DNA of 64,000 nt from NCBI GenBank assembly GCA_021650895.1, contig CP091278.1, positions 649,659 through 713,658 on the forward strand, written 5' to 3'. Position numbers and translations under genes: made by a program. The notes below the pieces were generated by a model. It did not search any database and was not told the DNA's origin. It saw only the letters and a program-made list of their open reading frames with translations. Below are positions 46,251-56,304 of the stretch, one piece after another. Within the stretch, counting starts at the first letter, position 1, and every line of letters begins with the position of its first letter. The stretch comes from Candidatus Jettenia sp. GTDB lineage: Bacteria; Planctomycetota; Brocadiia; Brocadiales; Brocadiaceae.

Positions 46251-46895
46251 CTAGAAAAATCCCTGTTCCATTAATTGCCCTTGCGTAATATTGACCTTTT
46301 TCTCCTGGGTATTTATTAAGAGTTTTTTAATCCACTTACCCATCATATCAATCTCAATATTCACCTGGTCACCTGGTTTTCTGAATCCTAACGTGGTTGA
46401 AGCTAAAGTATAAGGAATCAATGCCACAGAAAAAAAACTATCGGTAACGCCAACGATTGTGAGACTAATACCATCGATGGCAACAGAGCCCTTCTCAATC
46501 ATCATATCAGTAAATATTTTCGCGGTAGAGAAGGATAGAATACACTGATCGGCAGATTGTTTCTTTTCTCTTATGGTACCTATGCCATCCACGTGCCCTG
46601 AAACAAAGTGTCCTCCCAACCTGTCTCCTACCTTTAATGCCCTTTCAACATTGACTTTTTCAGCATGTCCTAAGGTGCCTAACGTAGTCCTTCTCAGGGT
46701 TTCGCCGGAGACATCAAAGCTAATCATCTGCCCTTTGATTTCTTTTACCGTAAGACATACCCCGTTAATAGCAATACTCTCACCAAGCTTAAGATCTTCG
46801 TAAAGACCATCTACATCGAGAAATAGTTCTCCACCGCCCGCCTTCGGTAATAATTTCTTTACTGATACTACATGCTCAATAATACCGGTAAACAT
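46251..46895 (-). CDS. ribE: Riboflavin synthase alpha subunit
   Basis: 214 residues with the invariant MFTGIIE start and two lumazine-binding repeats (LKLGESIAINGVCLTV near 35; MIEKGSVAIDGISLTIVGV near 132), plus GHFVSGHVDG near 98. It converts two 6,7-dimethyl-8-ribityllumazines to riboflavin. The ATG at 46895 is chosen because it begins MFTGIIE; the longer frame only adds a non-conserved extension. Confidence 0.96.
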   Translation of the reverse strand: MFTGIIEHVVSVKKLLPKAGGGELFLDVDGLYEDLKLGESIAINGVCLTVKEIKGQMISFDVSGETLRRTTLGTLGHAEKVNVERALKVGDRLGGHFVSGHVDGIGTIREKKQSADQCILSFSTAKIFTDMMIEKGSVAIDGISLTIVGVTDSFFSVALIPYTLASTTLGFRKPGDQVNIEIDMMGKWIKKLLINTQEKKVNITQGQLMEQGFF

Positions 46896-47514
46896 AGACA
46901 AAATTTTTAAACCAGGCTGCCTTTGGCAGCAATTCATGAAAAAACAGAATCGATGTAGGGCAAGGCTTCAGCCTTGCGGAAAGCAAATTAAAAGGTTTGC
47001 CTTGCTTTAAACCATAGATAACTTAAGGAGAAATGCTCCGTTGTTATTCTTTTCCTATTTACGTTTCATTAGGCCTTCGGCGACTTTCAGATCATAAAGA
47101 TATGTAGTGGCAAGGCACGCCTTGCCACTACAGAATCGTTTTGAAATTCCTATACATGAGATTGTAAACCAGAATATACCATAATTCTGATGAATTTATC
47201 TATAGAAGTTATCCCAAAACCTATCAATAACTTTATGAAAATTATGGTATATCCTCGTTTCCTGGTTATGAATTTCATTTCCGTAGGGCAAACCTTTAGG
47301 TTTGCACCTTTGCAAGGCTAAAGCCTTGCCCTACATCGGCTCCGTTTTTTCATAAACAGAGACGTAATATTTTACGTCTCTCTCGTCACAGGAGTGTTTC
47401 TCTTTAAGGCATCTATATTTCTGCATTCAAAACTTCTTGTGAATACCGCGATTTCAAATGTTTATAGATGCTAAATTGCGGTTTTGGGATGGCTTCTAAA
47501 GTAATTATCAAATA
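46896..47514. other. Repeat-rich intergenic region upstream of ribE
   Basis: Holds a TTTA-type palindrome (46957-46979), the GGAG..CTCCGTTGTTATTC hairpin element (47018-47090), a TGGCAAGGCACGCCTTGCCA palindrome (~47109), an inverted pair AATATACCATAATT / AATTATGGTATAT (47174-47258, remnants near 43550 and 56040), and two more palindromes (47283-47335). No gene. Confidence 0.65.
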
Positions 47515-48189
47515 TTACAATACCTTCAGACTTCCATAGTGTATTTTACCCAGTACCGTTTTCCCTGCTGTTACTTTTTCACCTACTTTAACCATTATCT
47601 CAAAGGTAACTGAATCCGGTATAAAAACTTCTACCCGTGAACCAAATTTTATCATACCAAATCGTTGTCCCTGCCTAAGAACATCTCCAATCTTACAGGC
47701 ACATACGATGCGTTTGGCAATCTTACCTGCAATCTGTTTTACTGCAATTTTTACATGACTTCCAGGTAAAGATAAACCCATCACATTATTTTCATTACTA
47801 CGAAAACATTCATCATCTCTGGCATCCAGAAATTTACCTTTTGTATGCTTAATAAACTCTACACGTCCATGCACTGGTATGCGATTTACATGTACATTCA
47901 ATACGGACATAAAAATACTAATCTTTGTTGTATTGCATTGTAAATAATTATCTTCAAAAACTGGCACAATGTGAGATACTACCCCATCAGCCGGAGAAAT
48001 AATAAGCCCGGTACCTTCAGGGACTTCTCTGTCTGGATCCCGAAAGAAGTTCAGTAAGAACATCAAAATAAACACCGGAACTGGAATCATCCATGGAAAT
48101 ACCATAAGGGAGAATCCAATTCCAACGATACAAGAAACACCGAAGATAATTAACTCTCTTAAACCATATTTAGCTAATGGAATACGCAT
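47515..48189 (-). CDS. psd: Phosphatidylserine decarboxylase (archaeal/short type)
   Basis: 224 residues, the short PSD form. Two N-terminal membrane helices (~10-50), GTGLIISPADGVVSHI near 60, NVHVNRIPVHGRVEF near 98 (His of the catalytic dyad), and FGSRVEVFIP near 183 with the GS self-cleavage site that yields the pyruvoyl group. It makes phosphatidylethanolamine. It stands alone on the minus strand; no pssA is adjacent. Confidence 0.93.
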   Translation of the reverse strand: MRIPLAKYGLRELIIFGVSCIVGIGFSLMVFPWMIPVPVFILMFLLNFFRDPDREVPEGTGLIISPADGVVSHIVPVFEDNYLQCNTTKISIFMSVLNVHVNRIPVHGRVEFIKHTKGKFLDARDDECFRSNENNVMGLSLPGSHVKIAVKQIAGKIAKRIVCACKIGDVLRQGQRFGMIKFGSRVEVFIPDSVTFEIMVKVGEKVTAGKTVLGKIHYGSLKVL

Positions 48190-48262
48190 AAATCTATAAC
48201 GGAATGTTAACTCACTTTCTCTGAGAAAATGGAAGGAAAAATAACGCAGGTATTACCGAAAA

Positions 48263-48412
48263 TACTGATTCCTTATAGGCTCAATGAATTGTTCTACTAT
48301 AATATACATAATATGAAAATTTCAAATCCTTACAGGTTCAATGAAACATCCTCATCACCAGGGATGAGAATAAGCAATATTATAGTTTAATTCCTTGCAA
48401 CTTCAATGAAAT
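48263..48412. CRISPR. Degenerate three-repeat CRISPR-like array
   Basis: Three 28-bp units at 48263-48290, 48320-48347 and 48385-48412 share the core (A/T)TCCTT...(C/T)TCAATGAA. The middle one ends in TTCAATGAAAC, close to the ATTGAAAC ends of many type I-B repeats. Spacers would be 29 and 37 bp. The repeats differ at several positions, so the array is decayed or not an array. It lies 40 bases beyond the 3' end of cas5. Confidence 0.5.
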
Positions 48413-48451
48413 TCCTTTTTGGATTCCGGTTTTGAAAGATCTGCCGATGAT

Positions 48452-49216
48452 TTAGAGGAACTGTATGGCAATTTTTTCGTCTACATACCCCCCATGCCTT
48501 ACTTTTGGTTTAAGACTCATATTGATAAATGATGTTACCGTCTCATAGCATACAGCCTCGCGGGTTTCACCATCATACCTGAATTTTACCGGTATCTTCT
48601 CTATACCTGGTGGAATAATTCTCTGACCAGGGACAAGAGAAGATACATCTATCTCATACCCTTCTGTAAAAATATTGAACGGCAAAACCGTATTGTTATA
48701 ATATAGGTTATTCTGATACGTTAACGTTACTTCTTGTATCGTTATGATTTTTATAAGTTCATCTTCCCGCCCTAAAGAGAGCGCATAGACAGGATGTTCC
48801 AATGCTTTCCCTATATCCCGAAGTATTGAGTTTTCAGAAGACGATAAGTAAATTATATATCGCGGAATAAAGAGCCATTCACGTACAAGAATTGCACCAA
48901 AATATTGGGTTCCATCAATAACGACAGTGTCCTCTGTCTTATCAGTATCTGTACGTGCCTTTATTTTTTTATATTTCCATAAATCCTTCGTTTCTCCATC
49001 GAATTTTTTTAAATAGATTCCAATACCCAGAGTATCCAGCAACTTCTCATTTACTTCTTCAGCCGAATAGCCAAGGGCAGAACCAATCATACCACAAATA
49101 GTTGTTTTCGGCGGAAAAAGATAGCTTTTCTGATAGGTATGATGGTCAGCAAGCCGAAAGGAATTTACCTTTCCTACCACTTCAATGCGTAAAACTTCGA
49201 TAGTATGAGCACCCAT
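48452..49216 (-). CDS. cas5: Type I-B Cas5 (Cas5t-like)
   Basis: 254 residues. The N-terminus TIEVLRIEVVGKVNSFRLAD...HHTYQKSYLFPPKTTICGMIGSAL (broken here by a few residues) is the Cas5 pattern: a beta strand, then the PPKTTICGMIGSAL glycine-rich turn. Cas5 caps the 5' end of crRNA in Cascade. The ATG at 49216 begins 7 bases after the cas7 stop. Last gene of the cas operon; degenerate repeats lie just beyond. Nothing in it looks broken. Confidence 0.87.
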   Translation of the reverse strand: MGAHTIEVLRIEVVGKVNSFRLADHHTYQKSYLFPPKTTICGMIGSALGYSAEEVNEKLLDTLGIGIYLKKFDGETKDLWKYKKIKARTDTDKTEDTVVIDGTQYFGAILVREWLFIPRYIIYLSSSENSILRDIGKALEHPVYALSLGREDELIKIITIQEVTLTYQNNLYYNNTVLPFNIFTEGYEIDVSSLVPGQRIIPPGIEKIPVKFRYDGETREAVCYETVTSFINMSLKPKVRHGGYVDEKIAIQFL

Positions 49217-49223
49217 AGAGTAG

Positions 49224-50165
49224 TTAAAAGATAACGCTGTCAGATGTAATATCAGCAATCATGGCGTTAATAGCCCCGTTGATTGGCATAATCTGATAAC
49301 CAGCTTCAGATAATCTGGTTTTTATCTCTTCGTCATTAGAAAAAATACCGCTACGGAGCCCAACAATCGTATGGTCAATAAAGGATGAATCCTGAAACAC
49401 CTCGAGGATGGTGTCGATATCAATAACCTCATTTTTATCCAAACTCAGGGACTCTAAAAGAACAGGAATTTTTCTCGATTGACGGGTATAGACTATGAAC
49501 TTAGGCGATAAATCTGTCATAAATCTCGATTGCTTACCGCCTCCCCAGAGAGTCTTAAAAGATTCTAAAAGCGCTATAACCCTTTTTTTCCGCTCCTGAA
49601 GAGGTAGTTCTATGGGATCGGGCTTTGCGTTTTTTTCTTTTTTCTCAAGCTCGTACCCTTTAAATCTTCCTACTCTATCCAGTTCTACCAAAATATCCGA
49701 TTTGAAAAAGTTATAATAGATTTCAGTCTCGAATAAATTACCACCAGCCTCCATTGTCTGTCCGTCTATACCCTCTTTGGATTTGGTTCCTAAATCACGG
49801 TCTCCTTTAAACGGAGAAAGTGCGATTGCCGCAGAAACTCTTACCGGAGCAGTCCTTCGGCGATTTTCTTTTTTTGATGCAATCATATAGCCGAAGAGGT
49901 CATCATCAATAAAATGAGGATCTCCTGCTGTAATATCAACACCTTTGTTATTCTCCGATGAAAAAACAGGAGATAATGAAAAACCTTGCTCTCTCAGTTT
50001 TGTCCGAATAGCATATTTTTGGCTCTGACCAGAAATATAGGGAATGGTCTTGCCGTCAAGGCAGGTAATCTTCTTAATGGTAGCTACATTGCCCTCAGTA
50101 AAACTGCCATTGACACTTCCTAAGGATGTTTTAAAGATATAACTGATATTCAGGCAGTTACTCAT
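49224..50165 (-). CDS. cas7: Type I-B Cas7 (Cst2/DevR family)
   Basis: 313 residues. SYIFKTSLGSVNGSFTEGNVA near 7 (broken by a few residues here), CLDGKTIPYISGQSQKYAIR near 30 (the GQSxKxxIR backbone-subunit motif), RTAPVRVSAAIALSPF near 105 and MTDLSPKFIV near 225 match Cas7/Cst2. It forms the crRNA-coating backbone of Cascade. GGAGG lies nine bases before the ATG at 50165, which overlaps the cas8 stop by eight bases. Full length. Confidence 0.87.
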   Translation of the reverse strand: MSNCLNISYIFKTSLGSVNGSFTEGNVATIKKITCLDGKTIPYISGQSQKYAIRTKLREQGFSLSPVFSSENNKGVDITAGDPHFIDDDLFGYMIASKKENRRRTAPVRVSAAIALSPFKGDRDLGTKSKEGIDGQTMEAGGNLFETEIYYNFFKSDILVELDRVGRFKGYELEKKEKNAKPDPIELPLQERKKRVIALLESFKTLWGGGKQSRFMTDLSPKFIVYTRQSRKIPVLLESLSLDKNEVIDIDTILEVFQDSSFIDHTIVGLRSGIFSNDEEIKTRLSEAGYQIMPINGAINAMIADITSDSVIF

Positions 50166-51753
50166 TCTCTGCATCCTCCTTCTTCGGATTGTAAAAAAAC
50201 TGATTTGCGGCAAAAATAGAAATGAGAGACTTATAATCTTCCCAGTTTTCCTCTCGTAGAGAATCAAAGAGGTTCCTGTTATAGCTTATTTCTAATGGGA
50301 ATTGGATCTGCGACAGAATTTTGATAAATTCGCTCTGACACCTGCAGTTCCGGATAGCATACAAAAACCCTTTCGTATCCTTTGCTTTCGATTTTCTTCC
50401 GATCTCTCCCCCTATCGCAGCGCACAGGGTAATCATACTTTCTTCCATTCCCGCCACCTCCTTGTTGTAAAGCCTGATAAAGTAAAATAGATTCTTGTTC
50501 GTCCTTTCAGATCGAAATAAATACTCTTCCAGGAGATCATTTGTTTTGGTGAAATTAAGGATACGCTCACAAATACGATTTCTCAAAACTGAATTCTCAT
50601 CGGTCTTGCTATACAACGCATTAAGAAATGCCTTCCATTCTATAGCCTCCTTTTCACCTCTGCCTATCAAAGATAGATTTCTGGACTTTTCGAAAAAGAT
50701 AAAAAGTTCCGCAATCCTGCTAAACTCTACCATGTGTTCAACGATAACAGTATTTCCCTGCTTTAAAGCCAGAATGCCTATTATTTTCTTTGCAGTAGTA
50801 CGATTGAACCATTTCTGTTTACCATCACACCTGAGCTTCTCAAAAAGAGAAAGCAAAAAAACAAAGAGGGTCTCATAGAGATACGTTGTAATAACCGATT
50901 GTTTATCAAAATTACCATAAGGATTACCGGTAAGAGCGCCCGCCTCTGATTGTAAACGATACATTTCAGAAAGATCAGGGTCGTATAGTATAAAACAGCT
51001 CAGATATGCATTATGAATCGAAAAGTAGCTCTTATAAGAGCCTGCTAGTGCGGCAAGACTGCATTTTCCACACAGACGGAACTCACTATCCAAATTTGAG
51101 TAAAAGGTTTTAAGATTCGGGAACCCTACCAGTAAAGGAAAATGCATTCTATCAAGGGAAATCAGTTTTTTGAAACGATCACCACAAAAAGAACAGGGCT
51201 TCCTTCCCGGTCTCAACATGTCACTGTTCACTATCGTTTTATTACTTAAAGCAAAGATCATTTTCGATGTAGGAATTTCATTTTCAATCGAGAGTTTGTA
51301 TGTCTTGTTTTTAACCAGGAAATTTTCAAGTTCTTTGTGAACTGATACAGAAAGCCCTTTCAAAGGTATCTTTCCATCCGGTTTAGGTACAAAACCCTGG
51401 AAATAATACTTTTTATCGATTCGGAGATCTCTTTTTCTTGATAAAACAAACCGATTGCTCGCCTGATCATAGTAGAAGCCGTAATTGTTTGTCTCATAAA
51501 CAAACGCTTCAATTAAAAGCCTTTTGAGTTCAGCAAAAAAAGAATCGGTGCATTTCTGATTAACACCAACGATTAATGTATCCGCCTCTAATGGAGATAG
51601 CTGCATGCCGAAGAGTTGTTCGAAATGAGCTTGATGGGATATGAGTATGCTGTAAAGACCAACAATTCCATTATCAATCCAGAAATTACCCGTTTTCTTA
51701 AAAACTATCCTGGTAAAATTGTTGTTTGTTTGCTGCGCTTGTAACTGTGTCAT
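50158..51753 (-). CDS. cas8b: Type I-B Cas8 (Cst1-like, CXXC-CXXC)
   Basis: 531 residues. The zinc-finger pair CSFC near 187 and CGKC near 233 is the mark of the Cst1/CXXC_CXXC subgroup of Cas8 (Tneap-type I-B). The rest is alpha-helical and weakly conserved. It is the large subunit for PAM recognition. A start at ATG 51753 is chosen because CGGAG precedes it; an ATG at 51777 and a GTG at 51801 are in frame. It overlaps cas7 by 8 bases. It looks intact. Confidence 0.83.
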   Translation of the reverse strand: MTQLQAQQTNNNFTRIVFKKTGNFWIDNGIVGLYSILISHQAHFEQLFGMQLSPLEADTLIVGVNQKCTDSFFAELKRLLIEAFVYETNNYGFYYDQASNRFVLSRKRDLRIDKKYYFQGFVPKPDGKIPLKGLSVSVHKELENFLVKNKTYKLSIENEIPTSKMIFALSNKTIVNSDMLRPGRKPCSFCGDRFKKLISLDRMHFPLLVGFPNLKTFYSNLDSEFRLCGKCSLAALAGSYKSYFSIHNAYLSCFILYDPDLSEMYRLQSEAGALTGNPYGNFDKQSVITTYLYETLFVFLLSLFEKLRCDGKQKWFNRTTAKKIIGILALKQGNTVIVEHMVEFSRIAELFIFFEKSRNLSLIGRGEKEAIEWKAFLNALYSKTDENSVLRNRICERILNFTKTNDLLEEYLFRSERTNKNLFYFIRLYNKEVAGMEESMITLCAAIGGEIGRKSKAKDTKGFLYAIRNCRCQSEFIKILSQIQFPLEISYNRNLFDSLREENWEDYKSLISIFAANQFFYNPKKEDAENE

Positions 51754-51847
51754 ATAGTCTCCGATTGCATACAACATTCTTACGTTATATTCCCAGTACA
51801 CAACTCAATTAAGTATTTTAATACAATTCCTCCATAACAAGAACCAT

Positions 51848-52690
51848 TTAAACTATCTTATATTCTTCTACATATCCACATCCCATGCTATTGTTTTGTC
51901 CGAAGCCACATTCAAGACCAATTTTAATTAATTCTTTCGGACCGGTTACGGTAAAAGGCTGTAATGTTCCTTTTATACGAATGTACTTTCTATTGCCATC
52001 CAATCCTTCCTTAAAGACGGTAAACTGTTTCATGGATTTCCCTTTGACAGGATGGAAATGAAACTTTAATGATTCGCCCGAAAAAGATTTATCGTAGAGG
52101 ATTTCATATTTATGGGTAAGGTTTCGATTAAGGAATACTTCGTATTCTTCATCTCCCGGAAATAGATACATGTCTCTCTGTCCAGGAGGCATAGGTTTCT
52201 TAATAAAAATAGGAGATTCTAAAGGGTGTAAGCTTATGCTGTTTAATGGGTCTGGAAGAATCTCAATTCTGGAGATAGAGACCATTTGATATCCCAGGGC
52301 AATTTCATTTCCTTCCCGGAATATCCCATCAATCAAGTGCTGAAGAAATTTATTGACTGGAGAAGCGATTTGAAAAGAAAATGTAAAAGGAACGTTCTGA
52401 GAGCCATTGAACAAAAAGCCATTCAAGCTATGTAAGTCATTCAAATCGGCTGGGTAACGGAAACCATTAGAACGCATGGCCTTGATTGGTTTGTGAAATG
52501 TTATACCTGAAAACACAAAGAGCTTGAACCGCTTATCCCTTTTGTAAATGTAACCTTGTTCATGAAGCCATTGGGAATAATCAGGGTCTGATCTGGATAA
52601 AAATCCATAGATTAGAGCTTGTATCTGATGCTGATAGTTAAAATCAATGAGCCCTGATTTTTCTGATGAGAGGGTTATCTTTATCCTCAT
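51848..52690 (-). CDS. cas6: CRISPR repeat endoribonuclease Cas6
   Basis: 280 residues. MRIKITLSSEKSG at the start and IQALIYGFLSRSDPDYSQWLH near 23 (broken here by a few residues) match the Cas6 first ferredoxin-like domain; the C-terminal glycine-rich loop GLECGFGQNNSMGCGYVEEY is diagnostic. Catalytic His: HxxG-type position unclear, with His in WLHEQG a candidate. It cuts pre-crRNA in the repeat. It begins the cas operon; a promoter (TTGACA-N16-TATTTT) lies so close that the mRNA would be nearly leaderless. Confidence 0.88.
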   Translation of the reverse strand: MRIKITLSSEKSGLIDFNYQHQIQALIYGFLSRSDPDYSQWLHEQGYIYKRDKRFKLFVFSGITFHKPIKAMRSNGFRYPADLNDLHSLNGFLFNGSQNVPFTFSFQIASPVNKFLQHLIDGIFREGNEIALGYQMVSISRIEILPDPLNSISLHPLESPIFIKKPMPPGQRDMYLFPGDEEYEVFLNRNLTHKYEILYDKSFSGESLKFHFHPVKGKSMKQFTVFKEGLDGNRKYIRIKGTLQPFTVTGPKELIKIGLECGFGQNNSMGCGYVEEYKIV

Positions 52691-52704
52691 TTTTTTTAAA
52701 CAAC

Positions 52705-52732
52705 AAAATAACAAATTAGTATACGATGTCAA
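52705..52732 (-). promoter_or_regulatory. Possible promoter of the cas operon
   Basis: On the minus strand TTGACA, 16 bases, TATTTT, ending about 15 bases before the cas6 ATG. It predicts an almost leaderless message. Confidence 0.4.
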
Positions 52733-52752
52733 TCATTTTTTAAAATATCTGT

Positions 52753-52781
52753 TTGACAAGTCCCGAAAAATTTGATATAGA
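52753..52781 (+). promoter_or_regulatory. Sigma70-like promoter of eno
   Basis: TTGACA at 52753, 17-base spacer, TATAGA at 52776, about 70 bases before the eno start. It is back to back with the cas operon promoter. Confidence 0.55.
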
Positions 52782-52807
52782 AAATACTATATTCCTTGTT
52801 TTCATAA

Positions 52808-54747
<1,940 letters not shown>

Positions 54748-56011
54748 ATATGCAAAAATAGCATCGCGAACTATTGCTTCCGCGAGCACGATTACAAAAA
54801 ACGATGCACTGAATTACATGGCAGAGGAAATCATATCCTCTGCTTCGATACTCAAATCAGAAAATGAAAAAGATATCCTTGCTGCCCAGAATGCTGGCCT
54901 GTCAGAGGCTATAATAGACCGCCTTCGCCTTACCGAGGGCCGCATTAAAGGTATGGCTGATGGTGTCAGACAGATTATCAACTTACCTGACCCTGTTGGA
55001 GAGTTATTACAGGGATATACCCGTCCGAACGGCTTACAAATTCAAAAAATACGTGTCCCTATTGGCGTTATTGTTATCATCTATGAATCCCGGCCTAACG
55101 TGACAGCCGATGCAGCAGCGTTGTGTTTAAAGGCAGGTAATGCGGTTATTCTGCGTGGAGGTAAGGAATCAATCCACTCCAACAGAGCCATCTATACATT
55201 ACTTACTTCTGCCCTTGAAAAAGCAGGATTGGACAAACGATGTATCCAGCTTGTGGAAGTTATCGAACGTGAAGCTATTGATTATTTACTCAAGGCAGAT
55301 CAGTATGTAGATGTTGTTATTCCCCGGGGCGGCGAGGCTCTTATTCGTACCGTAGTAGAAAAATCTACTATTCCCGTAATCAAACACTATAAGGGTGTAT
55401 GCCATATCTACGTCGATGAATTTGCGAATCTCAATATGGCCGAAGATGTCTGTTTTAATGCCAAGGTACAACGCCCTGCTACCTGTAATGCCATGGAAAC
55501 TATGGTAGTACACGAAAGGATTTCTGAAACTTTTTTACCTGCTATTATAAAAAAGTTTCTTGATACAGGGGTGGAAATAAGAGCTTGTAATAAAACCTAT
55601 ACTATCTTAGGCAGGAGCCATCTTCTGACGGCAATGAATGGCAATTATGTAAGGAATATAAAACAGGCTACAGATGAAGACTTTTATAACGAATACCTCG
55701 ACCTGATTGTAAATGTAAAGGTTGTGCATACCTTTGATAATGCACTCGACCACATAGCCAAACATGGATCAAACCACTCCGACGCAATCATCACAGATAA
55801 TGTCAATAACGCCCTGCGATTTACCAAAGAGGTAGATTCTGCAGCCGTATATGTCAATGCCTCTACCCGTTTCACCGATGGTTATGAATTTGGCATGGGC
55901 GCTGAGATTGGCATCAGCACCGATAAACTTCATGCCCGGGGCCCCATGGGTCTTGAAGAACTCACATCATATAAATTTGTAGTATTTGGGAATGGGCAGG
56001 TAAGAAAATAG

Positions 56012-56230
56012 TACTCCTTCGGCACCAGGAAGCGAGGATATACCATAATTCTCATAAAGTTATCTATAGCGGATGTTCACCCCAAAAGTGAGAAATAAAA
56101 AGGCCACGAAATCTTTAATTTTATTGGATTACTCGTTGATGGATAAGTTTTTTTCTGGTGACTACCCGAATGTCCCGGCTTGGCAATACCTAAGGATAAT
56201 ATTTTTGTATAATTATCACATCCTTTTCCT
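56012..56230. other. Short gap before the defence operon
   Basis: 56032-56080 carries a fragment of the AATATACCATAATT repeat also at 47174-47258. A run GGATAAGTTTTTTTC near 56142 may end proA transcription but has no clear stem. Confidence 0.5.
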
Positions 56231-56259
56231 TTGACATAGCAATATAACATGTGTTATAT
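56231..56259 (+). promoter_or_regulatory. Strong sigma70 promoter of the helicase-methylase operon
   Basis: TTGACA (56231-56236), exactly 17 bases, TTATAT (56254-56259). The start codon lies 46 bases after the -10. Confidence 0.72.
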
Positions 56260-56263
56260 TGCT
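56238..56263. promoter_or_regulatory. 26-bp palindromic operator overlapping the promoter
   Basis: AGCAATATAACA and TGTTATATTGCT are perfect 12-bp arms around TG. They cover the spacer and the -10 box, an ideal position for repression. The encoded protein begins with a Cro/C1-type HTH, so self-repression is a reasonable inference. Confidence 0.7.
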
Positions 56264-56304
56264 GTCGCTCACACCACACGACAACATAAAAAAGGAGAAA
56301 AGGA

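Noticed and set aside
48452-52690. CRISPR-associated Tn7-like transposon
   Set aside because: The cas content would fit, but no tnsA, tnsB, tnsC, tnsD or tniQ gene and no Tn7 ends are visible in the flanking genes (psd, eno).
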